A stretch of DNA of 64,000 bases from Dillenia suffruticosa (taxonomy: Eukaryota; Streptophyta; Magnoliopsida; Dilleniales; Dilleniaceae): assembly GCA_033439265.1 (NCBI GenBank), contig JAVTVX010000026.1, positions 15,805,398-15,869,397 of the forward strand. The letters are read 5' to 3'. Below are positions 11,830 through 23,900 of the stretch, in pieces. The translations under genes and the position numbers were made by a program. Position 1 is the first letter of the stretch, and every line of letters starts with the position of its first letter. The notes under the pieces are model-generated. The model did not search any database. It was not told the origin of the DNA and worked only from the letters and a program-made list of their open reading frames with translations.

Positions 11830-12300
11830 ACAAAATGTCACCTACATATGCGAACATGCTCATAAAGGAGTTATCGGGACGTATCAGATATATGCAATGA
11901 TCCTACTCGATTATTACAAAACCATAAGATATCACCTTCTCGTGAAATCTCAAGCGCCGCTTTCTAGATGATGGCTTAAGGTCGTATTTTGATTTCTAAA
12001 ATCAATAGACATTATCCACCTGATCTACTAGAACGAACCCAAAGGGATGCTCTATGTAGATCGCCTCATCTTGACTTCCACTACGAAAGCGGTCTTTACG
12101 TCCTTGTGATGTGACTCTTGATCTATGTTCGTGACAATCGCTGAAAGATAAACGGATCGAGATAAATTGGACTATGATTCCTCGATAGTCCACCCCTCAG
12201 TCTAAGTGTAACCCTTGGTTACTAGACGGGTTCTTTATCTCTTCATCAATCCGTTGACCTTTATCTTGACTTTGAGAACCTACTTGTTCCCAATAGTCCT
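11830..12300 (-). pseudogene. Reverse transcriptase remnant of the copia-type element
   Basis: Minus-strand translation gives the copia RT order in broken pieces: DYRGIIVQFISIRL (family YEETFSPVAK.SIR), DEAIYIEHPFGFV (family EEDIYMEQPEGFV), then KSKYDLKPSSR (family KSIYGLKQASR). The catalytic YVDD box reads YVGD at 11837-11848, so the first Asp is lost. In-frame stops lie between blocks. RNase H sequence should lie further left, toward 9.8 kb, but I could not trace it with confidence. Confidence 0.85.
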
Positions 12301-12803
12301 TCCGCCCTTAGGCTAATCAACTAGATCCCAGACCCCGTTGATTCTCATCAATTCCTTCTTTTCATTTATGGCCTACATTAAACGGCATTTTGCATCCTCT
12401 CGAGAGCCTCTCGGACAGTTTTAGATTTCTCATCATCCTCTAGAGTCGCAATGAGGGTCTCACCCTCAATCGAGAAAACAACGTTTAAATACGCATTCTC
12501 GACACTCTTAGGAGGAGAGAAAAAATCTTTACCTCTTGATGGATCGCTCCCACTAAGATCAAGATCCGTAGTGGATTCTTATATCCCGCCGCTGGGCTCC
12601 TTGAACCGTTAGGCTCATCCATCGCATAAAAGGTAAGGTTCAAATTGATTTCACCTCTCTTAGGGAAATCATTATCAAGAAATATTGTATTACGAGACTC
12701 AATCTCGATTATAGTGCCGTTCGTGTTCGCCTAAGAACACATATTTTCTCGCGGGTCTAACTCACCGTGTGAATGCGAGAAATCATGACACAACCCCATA
12801 ACC

Positions 12804-13256
12804 TCAAGTGGCTAAGGTCAGGCTGCCTCCCTGTCCAAAGCTCAATGGGGAACTGATTAATAGTCCGTAGTCCAGCCTCATGTGTAGTTTAGACGAATAC
12901 TTACGTTCTCGCTCGGTTCTGAGAGTCTCTACTCTCAAATCTAACTGATTCTCAATCTCGCTTATAAACCTCCTGAAACAGTCTAATGCCTCAGACTTAT
13001 GCGAGAACAAATAAATGAACCGAAACGCATGTAAGCATCTATAATTATCTACACAACTCCATTTCCGGCTCTCATGCTCATGAGACCACAATAAAAAGAA
13101 GGAAGACACAAAAGTTAACCGCAATGGAGTCCCAGCTCTCATTGCATCGCCTAATGGTTTTCTCGTCATTTTGCTGACTACGCAAAACTCACATACGGGT
13201 AACTCGAATCTGGTCAGCGGGTCCAACAAACCTCTCGCTACTAACCGATTCATCAT
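12804..13256 (-). pseudogene. Integrase remnant of the copia-type element
   Basis: An open stretch of 150 codons resembles the GAG-pre-integrase and integrase core of copia elements: MNRLVARGLL, ELPVCEFCVVSKMTRKP, then FSHKSEALDCFRRFISEIENQ and VETLRTERERKYSS. The family's LR(S/T)D(R/N)GGEY block reads LRTERERKYSS, so the catalytic Asp and the glycines are lost. The segment is truncated relative to a working integrase. Confidence 0.88.
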
Positions 13257-13641
13257 CTCTTACCCCATGTGTCTAAGTCTATTATGTCATTCATTTACAT
13301 CATCATCTACGCAATCAGATGTAAAGACAATAGTAGAACGACAAGAAACCATTACAAGGAGTAGCACCCAGTGCATACATTCCATCATGGATTAAAACCA
13401 GAATATTTCAGAAAATTGTCGTATTAAAAACAATGGAATAATTTTACGCATATCGTAGTCAATTTTAGATAAGGTACAAAATTGTAGATCCGTCGAATGC
13501 CTACAATATTGAGGACGCACTCCTGTCTCGAGTTACGTGGTCGGTTGCTCCTGATTTCAAGGGAGAGAAATCAACGAGTATTATAGTAGATGAGAAAATC
13601 TCACACCACGTAAAGAAGAAGAATATTTATTTCTGCTCGTC

Positions 13642-13683
13642 ACACTCACGAGCGAAATGACCAAATCTACCTCAAACGTAGCA
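13642..13683 (-). pseudogene. Gag zinc-knuckle remnant with a stop in place of the second Cys
   Basis: The minus strand reads C-Y-V-stop-G-R-F-G-H-F-A-R-E-C. This fits the retroelement CX2CX4HX4C knuckle exactly except that the second Cys codon is TGA. Further gag-like sequence extends right to about 14.5 kb. Confidence 0.8.
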
Positions 13684-14689
13684 ATTTACTTTGGTCTAAT
13701 CAAATTCCTTCTTCTTGCGTTCTTGTACCTCGTTGTCGGTTTTCTCGGATGATTTTATTACCTAGATCTCGAGTCTCGTTCGCCTGCTTATGCTATTGGC
13801 TTAGCGCCGGGGAAGTCCTTACTCGACTCCTCTGAATAAGCATGACTCGAGTGTGGCCTACACGCCTCTAGGTGCTACTCATCGAGCTCACAATACGTAT
13901 TCACGTCAACGAAAGTACGAATACTTTCGTCAAGTGTGAGATAGGATTTCACGGTTTCCCATGAATCAGGTAAAAAACTGGATCACATCCAGTACCTAAA
14001 TTTCATTCGAAATTTACTCGTCCGTATATATTAACTCGGTGATCATACTCGCCATTTGCTTCATTGTATGATTAACCATTTTCTTCTGCATCCTCACATA
14101 GGAGCCGAAGAGAGCAACACTATGCTCTTATGGGACGAGTCGAACCGACATGTCCATAGAATATGACTCGAAAAACGAGATTAAGTTATCGTGTATGCCA
14201 CTGTAAGCATTGCCCTAACTTGGCAAATCTTTTATATCATACACGATAGATCTCTTTATCTCGTATATTCTGAGACGCGGTGCCCACCCTGAGGCCCATC
14301 ATCTCGTGCCTCAGATTCCCGTTAGATTTTGCATCTCGAGAATAAACTGAATCTTCTGATAAAATCGCGTAGATCACATCATTCAGTTTGCTCTCCTTGC
14401 AAAAATTTAATACGACAGTTCTCAACGCATTAAGAGAGATATTTGTGACTTGGAGATGCTTATTATCACATTTTTGTACGCTCTACGAATCATGAAGACC
14501 AAAATGACTTGAGTACGACCCCAAAGCGAGCGTATGAGTCAACGGACACCATACACCACAACTTGGAATCGCATCTTACCATTTGGACTGTGATTCGGCA
14601 CACAAAAACCCACAAAAAATCACATTTATGGATGTAGGACCCCCAAAAAATTGAAAAAATTCAAATTTTAGTGACTTCACGCGCCACCC

Positions 14690-15180
14690 GGGGTCCACAA
14701 GCGCCGCCGCTCGCCGGCGGTGCGACCCACGCGCCGCCGCACGCCTCCACGCGCCGGCGGTGAGCCTCCACGCGCTGCAACGCGCCTCCACGCGCTGGCA
14801 GCAGTCTGGCTCACGCGCCAGACGCGCGGCGCGGCTCAGACGCGCTGCCACGCGCCTGGGGCGGCTCGGCTCACGCGTGCCCAGTCGCGGCGCGCGGCTC
14901 ACGCGCTGAGCCGCGTTGAGCCGGGTTTTTGACCGGGTTGGTCAACGGGTCAGGGTTGAACCGTTGACCCGGTCAACAGTCCGACCCTACCCGGTCGGGT
15001 CGGTGGCGGGTCGGTCCGGGTCAGGGTCCGACCCGGCCGCTGACCCCCCAGCCTGTTCACGCGCCTGTGTGGCGCGTGTACTACACGCGCCAGTCAGACG
15101 CTCTCCTGGCGCGTGTGTGTCACGCGCCCGCGGGTCTGGGTCGGGTCTTCTTCGCCCGACGGGTCCTGCAACGGGTTTTT
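14690..15180. other. GC-rich leader of the retrotransposon with ACGCGCC repeats
   Basis: In element orientation this lies between the primer binding site and gag. It is far richer in G+C than the rest of the window, with many ACGCGCC/GGCGCGT-like repeats and a cluster of TTGACC motifs at about 14940-14975. Open frames on both strands are a by-product of base composition. Confidence 0.7.
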
Positions 15181-15679
15181 CGACCCGTTTTCTGGAAAAC
15201 ACCAATCCGGCTTTTTTTTCTTGCATTTTTCGACTGGAAAAAATTTGTGGGCATCCTCCAAACATCCTACACTTGATTTTAGGAAGATTCAAGCCCAAAA
15301 ATGGTGGGATTCAACCACCCCAGTCGCGGCCCTCTGCGGCCATTCGGAAATCCCAGTTTCCGGCACCCAAATCACATAATAAAATATATAAAACCATAGA
15401 TCTAGATGCAAGGAACTCATTTATATTATTTTCATGCATCGATCCGCCCTCTAAAGCCACAGATCTAAGGGTTTTATGTCCGTAGGGTCGCAAATTTCGA
15501 CCGGACTTTTCATGGCCCAAACATGCTCCGAAAATTAAATAAAAAATATATTTGTAATCCTTGGGCCATGGGTATTCCTACGGTGTTCTCGGATTCACGA
15601 AACTCATCCGTGATCCGGACCCCAATATTTTAAAATCCCAAAAATAATTCCGAAAATTATTAAATTAAATCCAACCACT

Positions 15680-15691
15680 GCTCTGATACCA
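15680..15691 (-). other. Primer binding site (initiator tRNA-Met)
   Basis: On the minus strand, one base after the 5' LTR, the sequence is TGGTATCAGAGC. This is the standard plant Ty1/copia primer site complementary to the 3' end of initiator tRNA-Met. It fixes the element's orientation. Confidence 0.95.
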
Positions 15692-15692
15692 A

Positions 15693-16188
15693 TGTTGGAT
15701 TTAATCGCGCATGCGGAAGCGAGAATTAAATAGATCGGAATTTTTGGGATAAATACCTCGATAGGGCAGTCTCCAAAATCCACCGTGTCGCGATGTCCCT
15801 CGAACGGATCGCATGGTCGGATGGTGATCACGAGGTTAGTCGAACCACCCCTCAAATCCACGACGCCGCAATCCTCATGTCCGGTGATTCGTTTGACGGT
15901 GGGAGATTTTCCTACGCGAAAATCTCCATCACTCTCTCTATTCTCTCTCTAGAGAATATGTTGTGCAAAACCCTAGCCTCCATCATGGTTTCCTCCCATG
16001 GCTGCTATCCACCCCACAAGGTAGGAGAAGGAGAGTTTCCTCCATTGTTTCCTCTCCCAGAAGGAAGGTAAGACCAATTTCTCTTAATTGGTGGGGATTA
16101 CCAAAATATTGGTTAATGGTAATTAAGGATGGGAGTTACCCCATTCCTTAATTACCCAAATGCCCATAATGGGCATCAATAACCAACA
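15693..16188 (-). repeat. 5' LTR of the copia-type element
   Basis: 496 bases with the same TGTTGG and CCAACA ends as 9266-9762. It differs by seven substitutions and one single-base gap, counted by eye over the full length. Confidence 0.95.
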
Positions 16189-16876
16189 TTTTAAATACTA
16201 ATCGTATAATTAAAAAAGAAAAACAACATCATGACATCTTCGCACTTAACCTACGTAAGATATTTCAACTATCATTGCTTCTTTGCTTTTGTCGCCTCCC
16301 ACCGTTCAAGAGCAGGCATGCCTTTCGTGAACAATAAGCTTTTTATGATTGTCATAACACTGACGACACTTATAATACCTTTTTTTCTTTTTTTAATTCA
16401 TTAATAAATATATAGTTTAAAACTATATAATTGAGGATAATTATTTCTAATACTACCGATGAATCATAAATACTATTAAAACTCAAACTTATTTCTTAAA
16501 AACAAACAATCTCGTATATAACTGCTAAATTATATTTTTTTGCGTAATTATTAATATTTCAATATTTCAATATTTTTATATTTTTTTTATAATATAATAT
16601 ATATGTTATTCTTCGTAATTTTGTCATTTACGGTAAAAAAATAATAACATGTATATATTTTATGGAAGGTTTATTCCCAAAAATCCTGGGTTCATTTTCA
16701 ACTTGGTTTCTTTTATCTTATTTAAACTTAGTATTTTAAAAAAGTTACTAAATTTTCATAAAAGTTAAAATTTTAATATGTAATCACTTTTTATCTTAAA
16801 AAAATTCACATGTTTTTAATTACTAAATTTAACCTTTACTTCTGCAAAGATTAAGGTAAAGAATAAAATACTATGC

Positions 16877-16908
<32 letters not shown>

Positions 16909-17607
16909 CTAATACTATGCTTTGATATTAAAAATATTAAGGTATAGTCTTACAGAGTGATCCGACAGCAATATTATATATAAATAGAATAGTGAGGACC
17001 GAATGTCCACGGCTTCTACCTCCTTACTTTATTTCACAGCCTCCCCCGTATCATAGGAACAATCGCATATTATTGAACTCTTCTTCTTAAATAATTGTAA
17101 ATTTCATTAATATACATCTCCTTTACCACCCTTTCATTCCCCAAAATTAAAAAAAAAAGCAAAAATACAATTATATTTTAAATTTATATTAATAATTTAA
17201 AATTTTCATGAATAATAGTAAAAAAAATATATCAGAGAAATTTAAATTTAAACTCATTTTTTATTAATTAAGTTTAAGTGTCGATGTGCTATTTCAGTTT
17301 TCCTTATGTAAATAATTATTGATTTATCAAATAAATAAATGATAAAACCTTGTAGTAAAAGATTTTTATTAAAAAAATAAAGTAAATATTATGCCATATA
17401 GGATCTAAAAAACCCGTAAAATAATAAGGAACTGCGTTTTTTTTTTTTTTCGTTCAAATTGACTTTATTTTTATTTTTAATATTTTCTTTAATTTTAAAT
17501 AATTTGATTGGATTCGGATGGGATTAGAATCAGACGTAGTGGAAACCTGCCACCAAACAACGATCCCCAAAAATCATCCATTGCTAAAGAGCCTAACAGA
17601 AACGAGG

Positions 17608-17645
<38 letters not shown>

Positions 17646-17761
17646 ATGACCTACAAAAGCAATTATAGGAAAGATGAAGGATTAATTAGCATCGGTTGTA
17701 TCTGTTCGTAGTTTGGCTTTTTTCTCTTTTTTATTTATTTTCATGTTCTTCTCTCTCGTGA

Positions 17762-17793
<32 letters not shown>

Positions 17794-17869
17794 ATTGAAT
17801 TTGTGCTTTTGAATTTTGTTTTTAAATAGTGGTCATTTTCACGTGCTCTTATTTTTAGAGTTTTGATTG

Positions 17870-17904
<35 letters not shown>

Positions 17905-17921
17905 GAAGCAATGAGAGAAAA
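16189..17921. promoter_or_regulatory. AT-rich spacer and leader of the O-fucosyltransferase gene
   Basis: Mostly AT-rich, with (AG)11 joined to a G run at about 16877-16908. Close to the gene there are three alternating tracts: (GA)n at 17612-17643, (CT)n at 17767-17793 and (GA)n at 17873-17900. The last ends about 20 bases before the chosen ATG. An in-frame upstream ATG at 17871 would add only Arg-Glu repeats and is unlikely to be the start. Confidence 0.6.
17612..17900 (+). repeat. Alternating (GA)n, (CT)n, (GA)n tracts before O-FucT
   Basis: Tracts at 17612-17643 (GA), 17767-17793 (CT) and 17873-17900 (GA). The CT run can pair with either GA run. Confidence 0.95.
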
Positions 17922-20900
17922 ATGGAGGTGAGATCTGAGGGAATACAAGTGAGGAGTGATAAGTTACCAACACCTCTGCAAAGGACGCGGCTTCAAGTCT
18001 GGTTTTTTAGGGTTTGTTCGAGTATTTTGTTGTGGACTTGTTTGGTTCAGCTTTTTGCTGTTTGGGAGCTTTGGCATCCTCACTTGTTCAATGGCTTGTC
18101 CCATAAATTGAGCAGAGTTACTCACATTCCTCTCCCTGCTGATCAGCCTATTGTTTCTTCATCACCTCCTCCCTTTCTTCCTTCAAGTGAGTTCAATTTT
18201 CTTTCTTTTTTTTGGGGGGGGATTTTTAAGCTAAAATCGATAATGCTTAATGAAATTTCCCTAGTTTATCAATTAGTGTGGTTTTAATTCGTGGTTGTTA
18301 GCAAAAAAAAAAACTGATCCATATGATCCTTTTTGATGATGTCTAATGTGTGTTTGCATACTGAGGACAACTTGGAAAGCTTAAAATTGATTAGTTTAAT
18401 GATTAGCTTGTGTTTTTGTTGATATCTGAAGTCACGTGAATTCCATGTTGCTATTTTATGAATTTGTTTGATGTGGGCGTGAATTTGAATGCGTTGATAC
18501 TATCATTTTGGTGATGCATAGAATGGGTTTGCCAGAATGGGGACAGCTTGGAAAACTTGAAAATGATTGGTTTTCTGATTTGCTTGTGGAGTTAAATTTG
18601 GTGCATTTTGAGTTTGGGTTTCGAAATTTAGAATTATTAGCTGCAGTTAAAAATGCTGAACAAATTTTGATTAGTTATTGAATAGATGCTGTTTACATTT
18701 TGTTCCCCCCCCCCCCAAAAAAAAATTGAATACGGGCTTTCAGTTTTGATTGGCTCATGAGATATTTTGACAATGACTGGTGTGGACTTGCAGGAAAACT
18801 TGGAAAATTTGGGACTGATTAGTGTACTTGTTAGCTTTTGTGTTTGTTGATATGTCTTTTAAGTATATGATTCACATTTTATTTTATTTTTTAATCAAAG
18901 TAGAAAATTCCTAATCAAATTTGGTTGGTTTAGGGATTTGATATGATTTTTGATTTTGGTTGTCTTAATTCACACCTCTCAAAATTTGGGATAAAGGCTT
19001 AGGTTATTGTTGCTGTCGTTGTCATCGTCGTCTTAATTCACATATGGGGTATGGATTTCAATTTGTTGATGTGATCCTTTTGACAATGTCTAGCCTATTT
19101 TATGATATGGGTTTAACTTGGAAAACTTGAAATTCAATGTTATACCTATTCGCTCATTTGTTTGTTGATGTTTGTTAAAAGAGTTGAACAAATATGCATT
19201 TAATAGCGAAGTTGTAAAGTGCTTTGCATTGCGAAATGAGACCTTTGTACTTCAATCTTGCAGGGGTTTACAAAAGTAATGGTTTTCTGAAAGTCTCGTG
19301 CAATGGGGGCTTGAATCAAATGCGTTCTGCAGTATGCGTCTGCTTCTTTCCTAATTTTGTTTAGTATAATTCTGTCTCAGCATGTTGATGTAGAAAGTTT
19401 GGACCTGCAGATATGTGACATGGTAACAGTTGCTCGGCTTCTGAATCTCACTCTAGTTGTTCCTGAGCTAGATAAAAAATCTTTCTGGGCAGATCCTAGG
19501 TACATATATATTTTTTTCTGTTTGCCCCTGGAGGAGTTTGTCTTGAACTTGATTTTATACTCTGAGTGCTTTCCAAAACTTGAAGTTGAAGAGATTCTAT
19601 GCAGTGATTTTGATGACATCTTTGACGCGAGATACTTCATTGACTCACTAAGAGATGAAGTTCGAATAATTAGAAGGCTGCCAAAGAAGTTAAGCAATAA
19701 ACGTGGATATAAACCGCTATTAATGCCTCCTGTTAGCTGGTCAAATGAGAAATACTACTTGCGGCAGGTATGCTTACTTCCTCTTGGTTATTTTGTTGAT
19801 CCCTTTAGAAACTATGATGTTTCCAACTACACATATGGGTTCTAGTTGTAAAGATGCTTATCTAAAGTGTTTGAGATTGTTAAATTGTTTTCCCTGTTAA
19901 TGAAAGTGCCTTGATTGATTGTTAACAATTTAAATTGTTAAATTGTATTCAGAATGTTTAATCTTCTCCATAAGTTGAGCACCAAAGCCTCTCCAACACA
20001 CTTAAAAGTGTGAGGGGAGAAGCACTTGTGCCAGGACCAGAAGTACATACGGACAATCGAAAATACATTAAGCCACATGGAAAATCGGGAATATATCAAG
20101 CTTGCATCTTTTTCTGCAAGTTTTGTCGGACCAACAGACTGACTTGGAACATACCTGACTTAAGAGTTCATTGAGCTTGGACTCGTATAGAATTGTTTAG
20201 TGTCTATGGTTGGGTTTTGTAGAGAGTGATTTAAATTAATATATTCTAGATATTTATCTATTGATTTATTTATTTACTTCTCCTTTTTATTTTATTTTAT
20301 TTTATTTTTATTTTTATTAATATATATTTTTTATTTATTTCATTTTTCTTTTATCTATCTTTTTCAAATTTATCCCTCAAATGGCCGATCCCAAATATTA
20401 GGATTAAAGCTCAGTTTGTTGTTGTTGTTTGTACCATATTGTGTTTATTTTAATTTTCACTTTATAGTATCCAGATTCTTTGTAAAGCCTAAAATGATGC
20501 TTAAAATGGTTCAGGTTGATTTTTGAAATGTGGACATTATCTGTGTAACTTTAAAGAATTCCTTCCAAAATGTTTGATTTGAGTCTCAAACAACTGGATC
20601 CTGAATTATTGATACCGGATATTTTTACAATGACCATTTTGTTGATTGTAAAAATAATTGGTGGCCCAACAGACTGACTTTGCACATGCTTGACTTTAGA
20701 GTTGACTAGGCTTGGATTTATATAGAAAATTTCAGCATCTACAGTTGGCTTTTCTAGAGAATGTTTTATCTTCTCCATGAGGCTTAAGCACCAAAGCCTC
20801 GAGACACACTTGTGGAAAAGCAAGAACATATCGAAAATTGAACATATGTCAGGCTTGCAGAAGGAGTTTCCACAGGTTGTTGGTCATCAAATTTTATGAT

Positions 20901-23900
20901 TTACAAAACCATCATCGGAGAAATACCCAATATGAGCAATTCAGGATCAAGTCATTTCACCCATGGAGATGGAACCTGAGGAAGGAAGTGTCATGATTAT
21001 ACTCATGCTTTAAAAAACCAAGTTGAACCATTTACCGATGTGATTTATTTCAATTTTAGTCATTTTGGCATTTACCAGAATTCTTTGCACAACACAACGT
21101 GATGTAGAAAATGTATAAACTGATTTTTTGAAGTGTGGATGCAATCTCCTTAATCTTTCTTACAAAAGATTTCCTTTTATTCAATCTCCATAACATGTGA
21201 TTCAAGGTTGAATGATTTCGTCCTGATAATTTTTCTTTACAAAGGATCGCCTTTTATTCAATCTCCACAACTTGTGATTCAAGGGTTGATAGATTTCACC
21301 CTGAACGTTGAATGTTTTTCCAATGATTCTGTTGCTGATAATAAAAATATTTGGTGAAGTTTTGTTGGATGTCCCGGCTGACTTGGTACATACTTTACAT
21401 AAGAGTTGATTAGTTTTTACATAGTTGGGTTATGTGGTTTACCTCCATTTTTAAATAGCAAAATGTGGATGTGGTGATTGGATAGCTAGCTAAGAAATGC
21501 AACAGCTAAATGCTACCTGACCTTACTGGACAGTGTCTTGTTTTGGGGTGCATTGCCTGGTCTTTGTACATCATGTTTCTCTTCCTCAGACACCGGCATG
21601 ACATGGTTGATAGACTTTCTTAGGAACTTGGTGAGGCTCTGGCCCAGCATTTTCTCCTGCAGCAAGTTTTGAGTGGCTTGCAAGAAATGTGCTCACTGGT
21701 TTGGTCAAACTTCATTATGAATTATGTGCTTGAGGTGGAAAGAACTTAGGTGCACTTCTCTTTTACTTGTGCGTATGGGCGCATACTTCCATAAAGCTAC
21801 TGTTTCTAGATGTTGAATTGAATGGGCTACAAGTCGAATCTTTGTTGCTGATATGGATCTCCAAGCATTTCATTATAATGACTGCATCAATAAAGTATTA
21901 CTTATGTATTGAATAGCCTTAGCTTTAACTTCAAAGCGTTATCATAAACTGAATGATTGCATCAATGAGATTAAGGATTGGCTCAAATCTGTGGTTTAGT
22001 GGTGTGATATTCTTGTTTTGGTTGCATAAAGGTCTGTAGATAGTCTTTGCACTGTTTACAAGCAATAAGGGTTTCAGACTAAAATTTTCCCCATAAGAAT
22101 AAACATTTAGTAAACTGATGTCTGATTTTAGAATTCCTGCTTTGCTCCTGGATATGTATTTCTAGGCCTATTATGGCATAGGTTTCTGCCTTTTTGGATG
22201 TCTTGTTGGAACTGATTCCCAAACAAATTACACTGATCAATGGAGAGCTCTATGGTTTTTCATTTTTGCTACAAAATTAAAATCAAATAGTGGGGGAGTG
22301 CTATTTTCAGGACCTCAATTTGGAAATAAATGAGTTAATACATTCCAAATTAATTGCAATGATTTTGATATGATGATGTGGATTCATTTTTGCAGATTTT
22401 GCCACTTTTTGGCAAGCACAAGGTGATACACTTCAATAAAACAGATTCACGACTGGCTAACAATGGATTATCTCTTGAGCTTCAAAGACTTAGGTGCCGT
22501 GTCAACTTCCAGGCACTAAAATTCACTCCTCAGATTGAGGCATTGGGAAACAAGTTGGTTCATATACTTCAAGGAAACGGACCATTTGTGGCTTTACATC
22601 TTAGATATGAGATGGATATGTTAGCTTTCTCTGGTTGTACCCATGGCTGCACTGAGGAAGAAGCTGAAGAACTCAAGAAAATGAGGTTGGTTGTGCTTGA
22701 ACATTGCAATTATCTTAGATGCTAATGTATATAATTGACCCATATACGATCTTCATGGTTTATGGTTAACTTTTTAGATGCACCTGCTTTAATCTCATAT
22801 GGAGAGATTCTTTGGCATTTAGAAAACTAAGGAAAAAGAAAAGGAAATTCAGATTGTCAAGGCCTTGCCTTGGAATTTTGTTACATTGTGGACGAAGGTG
22901 GTCTTTGGTGTTTTCATACTGTGGATAATTCAACATCTTTATGATAGCCCGACAATGAGGAAGTTGATTGTATGTTTATTATTAAGGGAAAAAGGCAAAA
23001 AAAAAAAAAACCTGTATATTGCATTTATTTATTTAACTTCATATATAAAAGGAAATTGTATAAGATGTAATGAAGAATGTACAAAGAACTTCTAAGAATG
23101 AGACATTCTGAGAAATGGAAGAAAGAACAACACATTATCTAATGGGTATTTGCTCCCCAGTTTTCTTCAACTCTTCTAAGCTTTAATCTTTATAAATCCC
23201 AACTATAACATTTATAAGTTCCTTAGACATGAAAACATGGAGAGGTACAAAACACGACCACATCCCATATAAGGGAAGAATCAATGATCTGATTGCTGAA
23301 AATTCTAGCATTCTCCTCTCTCTAAATACACCAAGAAATAGCCACAAACACACATATCCAAAGCAGCTGTGAGGAACAAATCGGGGAGGATCTTAAGACA
23401 AGCCTAGTTATTTTCAGACACAACTAATAGCTAGTTCACACTCATGTGCAGTTGAACAAATGCAAAAACATAGCACATGATACAAACATCTTGGGAGATG
23501 ATTTAGAAAGTTTCCTTTGTAACAGATCATTGATATTCATCTTGTTAAACACCATGGACCAAGTAAAAGCCCTAACCTTGGCAGAAACCTTTGTTTTCCA
23601 GATAAAATTAGTTAATAGAAAAGGAAAATGCTGAGAAAGATCAATAGGATGTTGAATTTGAAAGTAAAAGCGTCAAAATATCAAGACTCCAAATCCTAGA
23701 ATCAGGAAAATTGTGGAGAAGGTTCATTTTGCTGTAAGAAGGAAATTGGAGAAGAAAACTGTACAGCTTCTCTACTATTAAAATTTCTTAAAAAAGTGAA
23801 AATTCCAAGAAATTGAATGTCCCTCCAGACTATAAATTTCTCTAATAGGAGCTGAATAAAACCTGCACAACCTATAGAGTTGAGGGAAAGTAATGGTCAA

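Larger units (their letters stand above)
9266..16188 (-). mobile_element. Ty1/copia-type LTR retrotransposon, decayed gag-pol, minus strand
   Basis: A complete element of about 6.9 kb. The terminal direct repeats at 9266-9762 and 15693-16188 begin TGTTGG and end CCAACA. A primer binding site matching initiator tRNA-Met adjoins the right LTR and a purine tract adjoins the left LTR, so the element reads right to left. Minus-strand remnants come in copia order: gag zinc knuckle (13642-13683), integrase (12804-13256), reverse transcriptase (about 11830-12300). All carry stops, frameshifts or lost catalytic residues. The flanks share TTTT (9262-9265 and 16189-16192), but no clean 5-base target duplication. 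The two LTRs differ by seven substitutions and one 1-base indel by eye. Confidence 0.93.

Noticed and set aside
12804-13256. A 150-codon open frame as a functional gene
   Set aside because: It is a truncated integrase piece with the catalytic block destroyed, inside a retroelement.
14576-15520. Several open frames on both strands in the GC-rich region
   Set aside because: Low stop frequency from high G+C; the region is the untranslated leader of the retroelement.
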